A stretch of DNA of 64,000 nucleotides, from contig JADJOF010000003.1 in NCBI GenBank assembly GCA_016713885.1, positions 496,001 through 560,000 on the forward strand, read 5' to 3'. This stretch comes from Bdellovibrionales bacterium (GTDB lineage Bacteria > Bdellovibrionota > Bdellovibrionia > Bdellovibrionales > JAMPXM01). The translations under genes and the position numbers were made by a program. The first letter of the stretch is position 1, and every line of letters starts with the position of its first letter. Shown here piece after piece: positions 1 through 8,761 of this stretch. Below the pieces are notes generated by a model. The model was not told the origin of the DNA. It was given only the letters and a program-made list of their open reading frames with translations, and did not search any database.

Positions 1-1732
1 GCGGGCCATATTTTTCAGCAAGTTCGCAGCTCGTCTCGAGGGCATAGAAGTAGATCTCTTCTTGAATGCGGTTCGAGAGGTCTTGAGCTTCTTTTGAGTC
101 GAACGGGTAGCGCAAGCGGAAGAATGCATCCTGCAGTCCCATGACGCCAAGGCCAACGGGGCGCCAGCGCGAATTGGAATCAGCCGCGGTCTTGATGGGG
201 TAATAGTTGATGTCGATCACGCGGTCGAGGAACTTCACAGCTGTTCGCACGGTCTGCGCGAGCTTTTCAAAGTCGAACGCGCCATCTGTGATGTGACGAC
301 CGAGGTTGATCGAGCCGAGATTGCAAACGGCTGTTTCTTTGTTCGATGTGATCTCAAGAATCTCGGTGCAGAGATTGGAGAGGTGAATCACATTGCCTGG
401 TGTCTTTGTCTGGTTCGCTTTCGTGTTCGATGCATCTTTAAATGTCATCCAGCCATTGCCAGTCTGGGCAAGGGTCTTCATCATGCGGCCATAGAGATCG
501 CGAGCTTTGACTTGGCGGATGTAAGTGCCTTTTTGCTCGGCCTCAAGATAAGCGGCTTCGAACTCGGCGCCAAAGAGATCGGTGAAATGGGGGACTGATT
601 TTGGGTCAAAGAGCGACCACATTTGATCGGTCTCAACGCGTTTCATGAACAGATCTGGAACCCAGTTGGCGAGGTTCAGATTATGTGTCCGCTTTGCTTC
701 ATCACCCGTGTTGTCGCGAAGTTCAAGGAACTCTTCGATATCCGAGTGCCACGACTCAAGATACACGCAGCAAGCGCCTTTGCGTTTGCCACCCTGATTG
801 ACGGCGGCAACGGAAGAATCAAGTGTTTTGAGCCAGGGAACAATGCCGTTTGAGTGGCCGTTGGTTCCTTTGATCAGCGAGCCGCGCGAGCGAACGCGAT
901 GGTAGGCGACGCCGATGCCGCCCGCAAATTTCGAGAGAAGTGCGATATCGGTGTACTTTTGATAGATCGAGCCCAAGTCGTCGTCCGGGGAGTCGAGCAG
1001 GTAGCAGCTCGACATCTGTGGACGAAGGGTGCCTGAGTTAAAGAGTGTCGGCGTCGATGGCATGTAGTCGAGGCGCGATACGATTTCGTAGAGCTCTACA
1101 GCTTCTTCAGCCGACTGAGCGAGACCGCAAGCTACGCGCATAAAGAAGTACTGCGGTGTTTCAAAAACGGCGCGGCTCTTTGGATCTTTGAGCAGGTAGC
1201 GATCGTAGATCGTGCGTAGACCAAAGTATTCAAACAGCATCGTGCGCGATGGGTTGATTGCCGCTTCGAGTTTTTCGCGGTGCTTGCGAACAAACTCGAC
1301 AACTTGATTGGCGATCAGGCCGTTTTTATGGCCGAACTCAATCGATTCCATGAAGTTGCGAACGCCGCTGGTGACAACCTCTTCGTCAACGTAAGTTGAG
1401 AGCAGGCGTGCTGCCAAGAGCGAGTACTGAGGCTCTTCGCCTATCAGCAGTGATGCTGTTTGGACGCAGAGGTCATCGAGTTCTTTGGTGGTGGCGCCGT
1501 CGTAGAGGCCGGAGATGGCGCGGATCGCGACGCGATGGGGATCGACTTCATTGAGTCCACCGCAGAGACGCGTGACACGGTCGACGATTTTCAAAACATT
1601 CACAGGCTCAAGGCGGCCATCGCGTTTTTTAACACGCATGAGTGGAACGGCAGCGGCGCCCATTGTATTCGAGTTTTTTGTGCCAGCGCTATCGTGCTTG
1701 GCTGTGGTTTCAGTGTTGTTTGTGATTTCCAT
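1..1732 (-). CDS. nrdA: Class Ia ribonucleoside-diphosphate reductase alpha subunit, partial at the left edge
   Basis: Reduces ribonucleoside diphosphates to deoxyribonucleotides in the cytoplasm, with a NrdB radical partner not seen here. About 577 codons are present and the C-terminus lies beyond position 1. An N-terminal ATP-cone is visible (VKKRDGRLEPVNVLKIV), followed by the barrel. Active-site signatures are SNLCTEI (radical Cys and Glu) and AVCNLGSINLG (second redox Cys). GKRKGACCVYLESWHSDIEEF is also typical of the family. The start at 1732 is chosen because AGGAGG lies 8 nt upstream; an in-frame ATG pair 11-12 codons further up has no comparable ribosome site. The family assignment is firm. 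Confidence 0.95.
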   Translation of the reverse strand, partial: MEITNNTETTAKHDSAGTKNSNTMGAAAVPLMRVKKRDGRLEPVNVLKIVDRVTRLCGGLNEVDPHRVAIRAISGLYDGATTKELDDLCVQTASLLIGEEPQYSLLAARLLSTYVDEEVVTSGVRNFMESIEFGHKNGLIANQVVEFVRKHREKLEAAINPSRTMLFEYFGLRTIYDRYLLKDPKSRAVFETPQYFFMRVACGLAQSAEEAVELYEIVSRLDYMPSTPTLFNSGTLRPQMSSCYLLDSPDDDLGSIYQKYTDIALLSKFAGGIGVAYHRVRSRGSLIKGTNGHSNGIVPWLKTLDSSVAAVNQGGKRKGACCVYLESWHSDIEEFLELRDNTGDEAKRTHNLNLANWVPDLFMKRVETDQMWSLFDPKSVPHFTDLFGAEFEAAYLEAEQKGTYIRQVKARDLYGRMMKTLAQTGNGWMTFKDASNTKANQTKTPGNVIHLSNLCTEILEITSNKETAVCNLGSINLGRHITDGAFDFEKLAQTVRTAVKFLDRVIDINYYPIKTAADSNSRWRPVGLGVMGLQDAFFRLRYPFDSKEAQDLSNRIQEEIYFYALETSCELAEKYGP

Positions 1733-2235
1733 TCCGTTGGCCTCCTGCTTCGGGTCTCGAGACATCATGCTCAAGGTCACTGGTTGAGGGCGACTGCTGA
1801 AGCTTTTTGTTTATGTTCACGTTCGGTCATCCCTGCGGCCGAGATGGAGACAGCTTGGAATGACCGGGGGACTGATTGAATCAATTCATTTCGGATGAAT
1901 CAACTCAAAGAATCGCAAATAGGTCACCTTCGCCGTATCCGCTCTGGCTGCGGATCTAGAGCAGTAGTTCCGATTTGGAACCGGCTCTATTGAGTCGACG
2001 CTATTGGTGGTCTTTTTTTCTGTCAAAGAGGATTTAAGAAGTATCTCGAGAAGATTTTTATTTGCGATCTTGCGTCGAAAATTGAGCACGGGCCTCACGC
2101 TGTTAGGCCTGCCAAATTCCTAGAATTTGCGTCATTTCGCAGGGTTTCCTGCATATTTTTTTGGCTAATGCAGGGCGCGTCACCGACGATAATCTGTCGC
2201 GGCTCTGTCAATAAAACTGCTCTGTGTGCGGGCAG
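1733..2235. other. Intergenic region upstream of nrdA
   Basis: About 500 bp without a convincing gene. A 70-codon minus-strand reading frame (1886-2098) has no family likeness or clear ribosome site and I do not call it. A 7-bp inverted repeat (CCTGCAT at 2148-2154, ATGCAGG at 2168-2174) encloses a T-rich 13-nt loop and may be a hairpin behind corA. I looked for an NrdR-box pair upstream of nrdA and did not see one. Confidence 0.5.
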
Positions 2236-3459
2236 TCAATTTTTTGACAAGGACTCGGGGCGACGCTCGGGCCGCTCCCAGAGCCAACCTTTGTAGACAA
2301 AGAAGCCGACAATGCCGAAGGCGACCATAAACATCGCTGCGACCACTGTGTAGTAGCCGTGCTCGTATCGAAGTTCTGGCATGTGCTCGAAGTTCATCCC
2401 ATAGATTCCGGCAATGAAATTCAATGGAAGAAAGACCGTGGAGATCATAGTGAGTGTCTTCATGATCGCGTTCATCTTCTGATTGGTCATTGAGTGCCAG
2501 GTGTCGACAAGGACTGAGATCATCTCCATCGAGAGAGAAAGTGAATCGGTGACTTGTGAGACGTGATCAGAAAGATCGCGAAGATAGATCCGCGTGTTCT
2601 CCTGAAAGACACTCTGTTCGACCTGCACTTTGTTGAGCAGATCTCGCACCGGGAAGATCGTCTTTCGAAGCCAGAGGATCTCGCGTTTGAGTGCGTAAAT
2701 CTGCGCGAGGTGGGAGTCGCGAGGTCCTTTGCGCAGTTCATCTTCGAGAAGCTCGATCCGCTCCGCCAGCTGATCGACGACTTGCAGGTAGCCGTCGACG
2801 ATGGCGTCGAGTAGCGCATAAAGCAGATGGTCGGTTCCACGGCTTCGGATCTTGCCGGTTTTAGTTCGAATGCGATCGCGGATACGACCAAAAATATCGC
2901 CAGGCTTCTCTTGGAAAGTTGCGAGCGTTTGACCTTTCAGAATCAGGCTCACGTGTTCAGAAATCAGCGGTCGATTGCCCCCTGGGAGCGACGGATCCTC
3001 GGGGCCAAGATAGATCATTTTGAGAGCAAAGAAAAAGTAGTCGGGATAGGACTCAAACTGCGGGCGGAGATGGCAGTTGACGACGTCTTCACTGGTGAGC
3101 GGGTGAAGATCCAGAGTGTGACTAACCTGGGTGACGAGGTTCACGTCGTGAACGCCTTCGATGTCGACCCAGAGGGCCCGATCATTGTTCTTAGTTAAGC
3201 TCTGCAGGCCTGTGGTGTCGATATGGAGCCACTCTTCGACTTGATCTTCAGAGAAGCGAATAGCGGTGATGAAGGGATCGAACTCGGGTTTCTGTCCCAC
3301 GTGAATAGGCGTGCCGGGAGGGGCGCCGATTTTGTTGGGATTGATCTTCTCGATGAGGGCAAAGCTCGATCGCCGTTTGCGCGGTGTGGATCGAAATGGG
3401 TTATTCAGGCGCATTCTGCTCATATTGAGACTGTAAAGTGAAAAAGGAAGTGGTGTCAC
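2236..3459 (-). CDS. corA: CorA-family magnesium/cobalt transporter
   Basis: Inner-membrane pentameric divalent-cation channel of the CorA family. The large N-terminal cytoplasmic domain (to about residue 335) is followed by two C-terminal membrane helices at about 337-355 and 369-389. The signature GMN tripeptide sits at the end of the first helix (IYGMNFEHMPEL). Length of 407 aa is somewhat above the usual 316-370, mostly through a longer N-terminus. The longest frame begins with GTG at 3459; ATG codons at 3423 and 3414 are alternatives and none has a strong ribosome site, so the start is uncertain. It diverges from the gene at 3533. Confidence 0.93.
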   Translation of the reverse strand: MTPLPFSLYSLNMSRMRLNNPFRSTPRKRRSSFALIEKINPNKIGAPPGTPIHVGQKPEFDPFITAIRFSEDQVEEWLHIDTTGLQSLTKNNDRALWVDIEGVHDVNLVTQVSHTLDLHPLTSEDVVNCHLRPQFESYPDYFFFALKMIYLGPEDPSLPGGNRPLISEHVSLILKGQTLATFQEKPGDIFGRIRDRIRTKTGKIRSRGTDHLLYALLDAIVDGYLQVVDQLAERIELLEDELRKGPRDSHLAQIYALKREILWLRKTIFPVRDLLNKVQVEQSVFQENTRIYLRDLSDHVSQVTDSLSLSMEMISVLVDTWHSMTNQKMNAIMKTLTMISTVFLPLNFIAGIYGMNFEHMPELRYEHGYYTVVAAMFMVAFGIVGFFVYKGWLWERPERRPESLSKN

Positions 3460-3532
3460 CGTCTCGAATTGAGAAGATGATAAAAATAGGGCTTCAGGCG
3501 CTTCGTGTAAAAATCCGATAGGTCATCCGAAT

Positions 3533-4510
3533 ATGGGTGCACCGTCGTTTTTAAAATCATCAGCGGCCTTGGATTCTGATCTTGCGTCTCGAGAGAAGCT
3601 TGTGGCGCTCTCGGCTGCAGGTAAGCTCTATGCGCTCATGGATCCCTTCTTTGAAAGCTACGCATTTGAGCCGAGCCGAAAGCTTGAGCTGCGCGATACC
3701 GATCCCCAGTTTTATGAGATGATTGCCTGGGATCGGGTGACGTATGAGCCGCCACGCCTCGTGCAGGTACCGATCGAGGCCCTTTCACTTCTCCTTGACG
3801 GTCTTTCGACTGAGCGTTGGGGAGTGTTTGTTGTCTCTCGATACCCGCTCGAAGAGCTTGCAATGCATCTGCAGCGATTTGTGATTGCCCGTGGCCCAGA
3901 TGAGAATCCCTACTTTCTGCGATTCCACGATGCTTCGGTTCTTGGCGTTCTTCTTGAGACTTGGGATGCCTCGTCGAGAGCGCGTTTTTTTGGACCGATT
4001 GATGCCTTTGGACTTCCGGATCTCGACAGCATGGATGTGAAAATCGTGAGCTCTCCCGTTGGAGCAAAATCGCGCAAAGCTGTTCGGCCAGAGGCCTGTC
4101 TTTTGGATCTTGGTCGAAAGCAACTCGAGCAGTGCGGTCGAGCGATTGAGGGCGATCTGGTGAAGGTGATTCAGTGGCATCTGCGCAGCCACCATTCGCG
4201 CGTCGTTCAGCATCTGAGTCGCGAGCAACTTGAAAAACGGGTGGAGGTCGCCGTGATGCGCGCGCGCCGCTACGGTTTTCAATCTGTCTCCGATCTTGCC
4301 GGCTTTGCTGCTCTGATGTTTGAGCTTGCTCCTAACTTTGACGAGCACCCGAGCTTTAAAAAAGTTCTCACCGATCGCGATACGCTTCCTGAGATGAAGC
4401 TTCGGCGCTTATCACAAACGATCTCTGAGAACGACTGGAAAGAGGCCCTTCAGCTCTTTGATCGCGAATTCTGGCCGCGCTCGCTTGCGTTTCTCGCAAA
4501 GCGGGGTTGA
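3533..4510 (+). CDS. DUF4123-domain protein, type VI secretion adaptor-like
   Basis: Resembles DUF4123 proteins (Tap/TEC), which act in the cytoplasm as chaperones loading effectors onto VgrG spikes. The N-terminal half has the family pattern LYALMDP near residue 30, a WGVFVVSRYPLEELAMHLQRF block, and FLRFHDASVLGVLLETWD before FFGPI. The C-terminal part carries RARRYGFQSVSDLAGFAALM with FDEHPSF, also seen in this family. No vgrG, PAAR or effector gene is adjacent: the next gene is a transposase-like ORF. Its substrate is therefore unknown, and it may serve a type VI system elsewhere. There is no signal peptide. Start ATG 3533 has a weak ribosome site. Confidence 0.72.
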   Translation: MGAPSFLKSSAALDSDLASREKLVALSAAGKLYALMDPFFESYAFEPSRKLELRDTDPQFYEMIAWDRVTYEPPRLVQVPIEALSLLLDGLSTERWGVFVVSRYPLEELAMHLQRFVIARGPDENPYFLRFHDASVLGVLLETWDASSRARFFGPIDAFGLPDLDSMDVKIVSSPVGAKSRKAVRPEACLLDLGRKQLEQCGRAIEGDLVKVIQWHLRSHHSRVVQHLSREQLEKRVEVAVMRARRYGFQSVSDLAGFAALMFELAPNFDEHPSFKKVLTDRDTLPEMKLRRLSQTISENDWKEALQLFDREFWPRSLAFLAKRG

Positions 4511-4666
4511 GCCTCCATATGGCTGCGTCCCTCCATCATGTTCGTCATCCCTCAATTGTGCTGAGTTAGGTCTCAATTATGTCTAAACGATGTTATGGCA
4601 TAAGCTTGACCTTTTTTGACATTTAAAATAGACCCTCGGTCACCACGAAAACTAGAAAGGAAACTC

Positions 4667-5206
4667 ATGAGAAAGAAACAACCCTCCTTTCATGGCTTTC
4701 CTGAAAAAGAGCGCGCCTTTTCACCAGGCCGCCGAACCACGCGGGCCTCGCGTCAGTATCGTCCGGTCGTGACAAAAGAGGCGATGCACCTGGTCTTACG
4801 AAGCGACCGCGCGCGAGGGACCAAATCGCTCCTTAAATACGACCACGTGGTGCGAAAAGTGATCGCAAAGCTCGCAAGCAAACACGGTGTTCGGATTTAC
4901 CGCATCGTGAATGCGGGAAATCACCTGCACATCACTTTAAAGCTCTCAAAGCAGTTTCTCTGGCGTGGGTTTATCTCGGGCCTAACGGGTGGCATTGCAC
5001 GGGCTGTTCAGCGCAAGCGCGACTCGGCAAAGCAGGGCTTTTGGAATTCGCGACCGTTCACACGCGCGGTCGCGTGGGGCCGAGACTACAATGTCGTGAA
5101 AGACTATCACACACTCAATCAGCTCGAGGCCGAAGGCGCAGTACCGCCGCGAGCGCAGATGCTCAAACCTGAACGTTGGCGACACGTCGTGCAGGCGTTT
5201 TCTTAA
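4667..5206 (+). CDS. Y1 (IS200/RAYT-like) transposase-family protein
   Basis: A 179-aa protein related to the HUH-type single-stranded DNA transposases (Y1_Tnp; REP-associated tyrosine transposase branch). The HUH motif is visible as GNHLHITLKL, and candidate catalytic tyrosines lie in RDYNVVKDYHTLNQ near the C-terminus. The N-terminus is basic. ATG 4667 is preceded by AAAGGAAACTC, a good ribosome site; a TTG at 4616 is in frame but less likely. I see no flanking REP-like hairpins, terminal repeats or passenger transposition genes, so it may be a domesticated single-copy gene rather than an active element. Confidence 0.75.
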   Translation: MRKKQPSFHGFPEKERAFSPGRRTTRASRQYRPVVTKEAMHLVLRSDRARGTKSLLKYDHVVRKVIAKLASKHGVRIYRIVNAGNHLHITLKLSKQFLWRGFISGLTGGIARAVQRKRDSAKQGFWNSRPFTRAVAWGRDYNVVKDYHTLNQLEAEGAVPPRAQMLKPERWRHVVQAFS

Positions 5207-5283
5207 GACGGCACGCTTTTCCGGAGCACGACAAGCTGGCCTTCGATATTGACCGGTGCCTCTCTCTCGCGTGGAATAGTCAA

Positions 5284-6036
5284 ATGACTGGGGACCGCTA
5301 TTACGTTGATCATGAAATTGCATATGCGCTTCTGAGGAAGAAGGGCGAAGTAGGCTGGCAGAAGAAGACCTTGAGTGAGTTTAGATCGCCGGATACGGAA
5401 TCTATTCTTAGGCCTTTGATCGCGAGATACGTTCCGCAAATATCGAGAAGGACGGCGCTCGATTTGGGTTGTGGAAGTGGTCCGACCGCCCATTTCTTGG
5501 CTGAGCTCGGCTTCACGACGTCAGGAATTGATATTTCCCCATCGGCTATTGCCCTGGCGAAAGAAATGGCTGCGAAGTTTGGTCGAGAAATCTCGTATGA
5601 GATCGGAGATGTTGTTGCGCTCGAGGATCGAATTGAATCTTACGATCTTATCTATGACAGCCATTGCGTTCACTGTATTGTTTTAGAAAATGATCGAGCA
5701 CGTTTGCTCCGAGCAATCTCAAAGGCACTGCGCCCGGGAGGCGTCTTCATTCTCGATACAATGGCCTATCGAAAGACCGCTGATATTTGTGCGTGTCCAG
5801 AGCCACTTCGGTTCGACAGTGATTTCATTCTCTGGCATAAGACCAATAGGACTTCTCTTGAAGGCGTTGCGGAGTATGCCGGAGAATTTTGGTGCCCTCA
5901 GCGGCGTATTTATCCCGTTGAAGTCATTCTCGATGAATTGATTGCTGCCGGACTGCGGGCGATTGAAACTTCCATAGACGATCAAGGTTCCAACAAGCCG
6001 TACATGTTGCGAGCGGTCTGCATGGCGCACAGATGA
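5284..6036 (+). CDS. Class I SAM-dependent methyltransferase
   Basis: Cytosolic methyltransferase of unknown substrate. The SAM-binding motif I is LDLGCGSGPTAHFLAELG, followed by an acidic residue in GIDISPSAIALA. Motif IV-like YDLIYDSHCVHCI and LRPGGVFILDT are standard for the fold. ATG 5284 is preferred because it removes an unrelated N-terminal stretch overlapping the upstream gene. The ribosome site is poor. The region 5210-6040 looks more AT-rich than its neighbours, which together with the adjacent transposase-like gene suggests acquired DNA; this is an inference by eye. Confidence 0.8.
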   Translation: MTGDRYYVDHEIAYALLRKKGEVGWQKKTLSEFRSPDTESILRPLIARYVPQISRRTALDLGCGSGPTAHFLAELGFTTSGIDISPSAIALAKEMAAKFGREISYEIGDVVALEDRIESYDLIYDSHCVHCIVLENDRARLLRAISKALRPGGVFILDTMAYRKTADICACPEPLRFDSDFILWHKTNRTSLEGVAEYAGEFWCPQRRIYPVEVILDELIAAGLRAIETSIDDQGSNKPYMLRAVCMAHR

Positions 6037-6174
6037 GATCGGCCGTCCGAGGAGCGAATTCTCGATAGCAGCACGCCTTGCTGGCGCGCGACGCATCTTT
6101 TTAACAATCCTCGGTCACCAAAAAGAATGCGATTGATCGGCGTGCTTCTTCGTATCGACGAAGCTATGGCGAGC

Positions 6175-7188
6175 TCATGACGACAGAATAAACTCATTGA
6201 GCTTTGGCCAATGGCTTTCTCTTGTCCGCTTTGAGAGTACGGCGCCAATGTGACCGCCTTTGGCGTGAATCATCTCTACCCGTGGAAGAATGTCGCGCAC
6301 CGCTTCTGCGGAGTCGAGGGAGACGATGTGATCGTCAGTTGCGACAAGGGCGAGTGTTTTCACCGCGAATGAGCCAAGCGTGTCAGCTCGTGCGAGAAGA
6401 TCGTTGTCGCGATAAAGTGGAATGAGAAGGTCTCGAAAGAGGCCTGACGGCAACGACACATTGTCATTTGACCAGAGCTCCATTTGAAAAAAACTTTCGC
6501 GAAAGTCGCGACTCTTTGCGCGTTTTGCAAAGTCCACCCACTTCATCGGGGTGGCGCTGGGTTTAAGCATGAGGAAGCTTGCCTGAAGGACTGGCCAGGG
6601 GATGTGGTTAAAGCTTCTTGCGAACGCATCCGGGTTCCAGGTCGGCGTTCGAAACCAGGTGTTGAGAATCGAGTTGTTGGCAAAATCGATGGGAGTCGTC
6701 AAAAGAATCAGTCGCTGTTCGCGCGAAGGCTTTTTGGAGCGGCGGCTTTGCTCGAGGAGATGATAGAGGGCAAGATTGCCGCCAAGGCAGTGGCCAAGGA
6801 TGGTTTCAAAAGCTTGAGCTGAAAGCGGTAAGAGGGCGTTCAGCGCATTCAATGCAGGTCGGATGCGATCACTGAGGAGGCTTTGGAGTCCGAGGTCGAC
6901 TTCGGACTCCCCTGGGATTCCCCAGTCAAAGAGCGCGACCTCGATGCCGTTTCGCTGGAAGTTTTGAATCAAGCTTTTCCCGCGACCGAGATCAAGAATA
7001 TAGGGACGATTGATGAGCGATGGAAAAATCACGACGCGGGCTTTGGCCGGAGTCTCCCAAGCCGAATACAGGCGAAGGCGCATCGAGCCCCGGCGAAAGA
7101 CGACGTCGTAGCCCGAGGCCTCGAAGAGGCGATCGTCGAGAAGGGGGAAGCGCTTGGAATGTTCAAGAAGCCTGACACCCGATAGCAT
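6175..7188 (-). CDS. phaC: Class III-type poly(3-hydroxyalkanoate) synthase
   Basis: Polymerises hydroxyacyl-CoA into PHA at the surface of cytoplasmic granules. The fold is alpha/beta hydrolase with the PHA synthase version of the lipase box, GHCLGG, giving Cys134 as nucleophile. The other triad members are the Asp in ATDDHIVSL and the His in GGHIGAV. The motifs NRPYILDLGRG and ALFDWG are typical of class III (PhaC of PhaEC) and class IV enzymes, and 337 aa fits that length. No phaE or phaR is adjacent. ATG 7188 follows the stop of a 59-codon gene by 3 nt, suggesting translational coupling. The phasin gene diverges upstream, supporting a PHA role. Confidence 0.88.
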   Translation of the reverse strand: MLSGVRLLEHSKRFPLLDDRLFEASGYDVVFRRGSMRLRLYSAWETPAKARVVIFPSLINRPYILDLGRGKSLIQNFQRNGIEVALFDWGIPGESEVDLGLQSLLSDRIRPALNALNALLPLSAQAFETILGHCLGGNLALYHLLEQSRRSKKPSREQRLILLTTPIDFANNSILNTWFRTPTWNPDAFARSFNHIPWPVLQASFLMLKPSATPMKWVDFAKRAKSRDFRESFFQMELWSNDNVSLPSGLFRDLLIPLYRDNDLLARADTLGSFAVKTLALVATDDHIVSLDSAEAVRDILPRVEMIHAKGGHIGAVLSKRTRESHWPKLNEFILSS

Positions 7189-7191
7189 AGG

Positions 7192-7371
7192 TTATGGTGT
7201 CCGTCGTTTGAGGAGAAGGCGTGAATACGCAATCGCGTTGAGTGTGAGTCCAGCCGAGTTGAGGACATGTTCATTGGTGGCGAGCGCAATGACTTTTTTG
7301 TCGAGGGCCGTCAGCCAGTGCTGAAGATCGCGCCTTTTTAAACTGTCCTTCGTGCTCTTTTTATTCCCCAT
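7192..7371 (-). CDS. Small basic protein upstream of and coupled to phaC (59 aa)
   Basis: A 59-codon frame from ATG 7371 to TAA 7192-7194, ending 3 nt before the phaC start. The product is basic and partly hydrophobic (KKVIALATNEHVLNSAGL, then a K/R-rich C-terminus) with no signal peptide. I recognise no family. Tight spacing to phaC and a position facing the phasin gene make a PHA-granule or regulatory accessory role possible, but this rests only on context. A clear ribosome site is not visible. It could be a leader ORF used for coupling. Confidence 0.5.
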   Translation of the reverse strand: MGNKKSTKDSLKRRDLQHWLTALDKKVIALATNEHVLNSAGLTLNAIAYSRLLLKRRTP

Positions 7372-7443
7372 GGTTTAAGCAAATCAGGAGCTGATCATGG
7401 GAAGCAAGATAATCGTGGCGAGTGGAGGTTTGTCTAGGTCGTA

Positions 7444-7465
7444 ACTTAGAGCATGTGCTCTAAGT
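7444..7465. promoter_or_regulatory. Perfect palindrome between phaC and phasin genes, candidate operator
   Basis: Two 10-bp arms, ACTTAGAGCA (7444-7453) and TGCTCTAAGT (7456-7465), are separated by TG. It lies in the 200-bp divergent region, 73 bp from the small gene upstream of phaC and 109 bp from the phasin start. A dimeric repressor site serving both transcripts is the simplest reading. No regulator gene is next to it. Further towards the phasin gene a direct repeat AAAATGAC occurs twice with a 13-nt period. Confidence 0.5.
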
Positions 7466-7574
7466 GCACTTGGGAATTTCGAATTGTTTGCGTCGGAGCA
7501 GACAGAGGCGAAACATGGTGATGGATCCAAAATGACATCTAAAATGACCTAGCCAAACAATTCGGGAGGAATTC

Positions 7575-7907
7575 ATGGCAACATCGAACACAGGGAACGC
7601 GTTCAATCCAGCGGCCTTCGGCGCCGGTTTCGAAACAACAGTAGCAGTCGCCAATTTGTGGAAGGATTTTTTTGCGCAGCAAATGAAGATCTCGCAGGCT
7701 GTTTCTCAGACGGTAGCGGAGCAGGCGTTCGCGTTCGCCCGCAAAGGAACAGAGTTCGCGACGGCACAATTTGCAGACGGTTTGAAGTTTCAGCAGGAAG
7801 CACTGAAAGTCGGCGGCGGTCTTTGTGAAACAGGCTTCGGTTATGCCGACACCATTCGCAAAACAGCGTTTGATGTGGTCGAGAAAGCTGAAAAAGCAGC
7901 GAAGTAA
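7575..7907 (+). CDS. Phasin-family PHA granule protein
   Basis: Small (110 aa) helical protein resembling phasins, the amphipathic proteins that coat PHA granules. It has no signal peptide and consists of long Ala/Gln/Phe-rich helical segments (VANLWKDFFAQQMKISQAVSQ; EQAFAFARKGTEFATAQ) and a Lys/Ala-rich C-terminus. A strong ribosome site (GGGAGGAATTC) precedes ATG 7575. The divergent phaC and a strong downstream terminator indicate a single-gene transcript. The Phasin_2-type assignment rests on composition and context rather than a sharp motif. Confidence 0.75.
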   Translation: MATSNTGNAFNPAAFGAGFETTVAVANLWKDFFAQQMKISQAVSQTVAEQAFAFARKGTEFATAQFADGLKFQQEALKVGGGLCETGFGYADTIRKTAFDVVEKAEKAAK

Positions 7908-7921
7908 TTGATTTTGTCTTT

Positions 7922-7983
7922 AACGGCCAGACTCGCAATCGGGAGACCCCTCTCTCCTTGTTGCCTGTCTGGCCGTTTTTTTT
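7922..7983 (+). terminator. Rho-independent terminator after the phasin gene
   Basis: An 11-bp perfect stem (AACGGCCAGAC 7922-7932, GTCTGGCCGTT 7967-7977) runs into a T tract to 7983. The 34-nt loop contains a smaller GGAGA/TCTCC hairpin, so the structure is bifid. Confidence 0.9.
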
Positions 7984-8098
7984 AGAGCCTGTCTCAAAGT
8001 GGAAAACTGATCGCTTGGTCTCAGCTTGAAACATAAAAATGCCATTTCACTCCGACACAGACTTAGGTTCTGGTCTAAGGATCCCGATAGGAATTGGC

Positions 8099-8761
8099 AT
8101 GGCATACGATATTCCTACATGGTCGTTTGGTGTGGCTCGATCGATCATGTCGATGGTCCGAATGAAAGATGCGGCAACGTACGAGCACTGTGTGCGCGTG
8201 TCGCGAATGTCCCGCTCGCTTGCGCTGGCCGCCGGACTCAATGAGTTTGATCAAAAGATCGTGGAGTTTGCGGGTCTCTTCCACGACATTGGTAAAGTCG
8301 GTGTCCCGGATAGCGTACTTCTTAAGCCCGACAAATTAACGAATGACGAGTACGAGACAATGAAGTCGCACCCCGTGCTTTCGGTCGAGATTCTGCGACC
8401 GCTCTCGCAGGTGGAATTTTACGAGCTGACGATTCCAGGGGTTCGGCATCATCACGAACGATTTGATGGCCGCGGCTATCCGCACGGCGTGAGCGGTGAA
8501 GAGATCCCCCTGGCAAGTCGTATTATCCTCGTGGTTGATACATTTGATGCGATGACGGCCACAAGACCCTATCGTAAGGGACTGCCTGCAGAGGTGGCCT
8601 ATAAGGAGCTAGCGGACTTCGCTGGTCGTCAGTTTGATCCGCAGCTGGTGAAGATCTTCTTAGACTCCCACGCAATGTGGAAGTCTCAGGATCGAAAGCA
8701 ATTCGATGAGGTGAATAACCTCGTGCTTCCGTCGATCGTTATCGATAACAAAGCCGCTTAA
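8099..8761 (+). CDS. Stand-alone HD-GYP domain phosphodiesterase
   Basis: Predicted c-di-GMP (or related cyclic dinucleotide) phosphodiesterase of the HD-GYP family. The HD pair occurs in FHDIGKVGVPD (about residues 62-63), followed by KSHP and the GYP signature HHERFDGRGYPHG, and then the conserved FDAMTATRPYR block. No receiver or sensor domain is attached; the domain begins about 20 residues in. ATG 8099 is chosen because AGGA lies 6 nt upstream; ATG 8039 in the same frame has no ribosome site. The stop overlaps that of the convergent hydrolase gene in TTAA at 8758-8761. Confidence 0.88.
   Translation: MAYDIPTWSFGVARSIMSMVRMKDAATYEHCVRVSRMSRSLALAAGLNEFDQKIVEFAGLFHDIGKVGVPDSVLLKPDKLTNDEYETMKSHPVLSVEILRPLSQVEFYELTIPGVRHHHERFDGRGYPHGVSGEEIPLASRIILVVDTFDAMTATRPYRKGLPAEVAYKELADFAGRQFDPQLVKIFLDSHAMWKSQDRKQFDEVNNLVLPSIVIDNKAA

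Noticed and set aside
1886..2098. 70-codon minus-strand frame upstream of nrdA
   Set aside because: No ribosome site, no family likeness, and composition like non-coding DNA.
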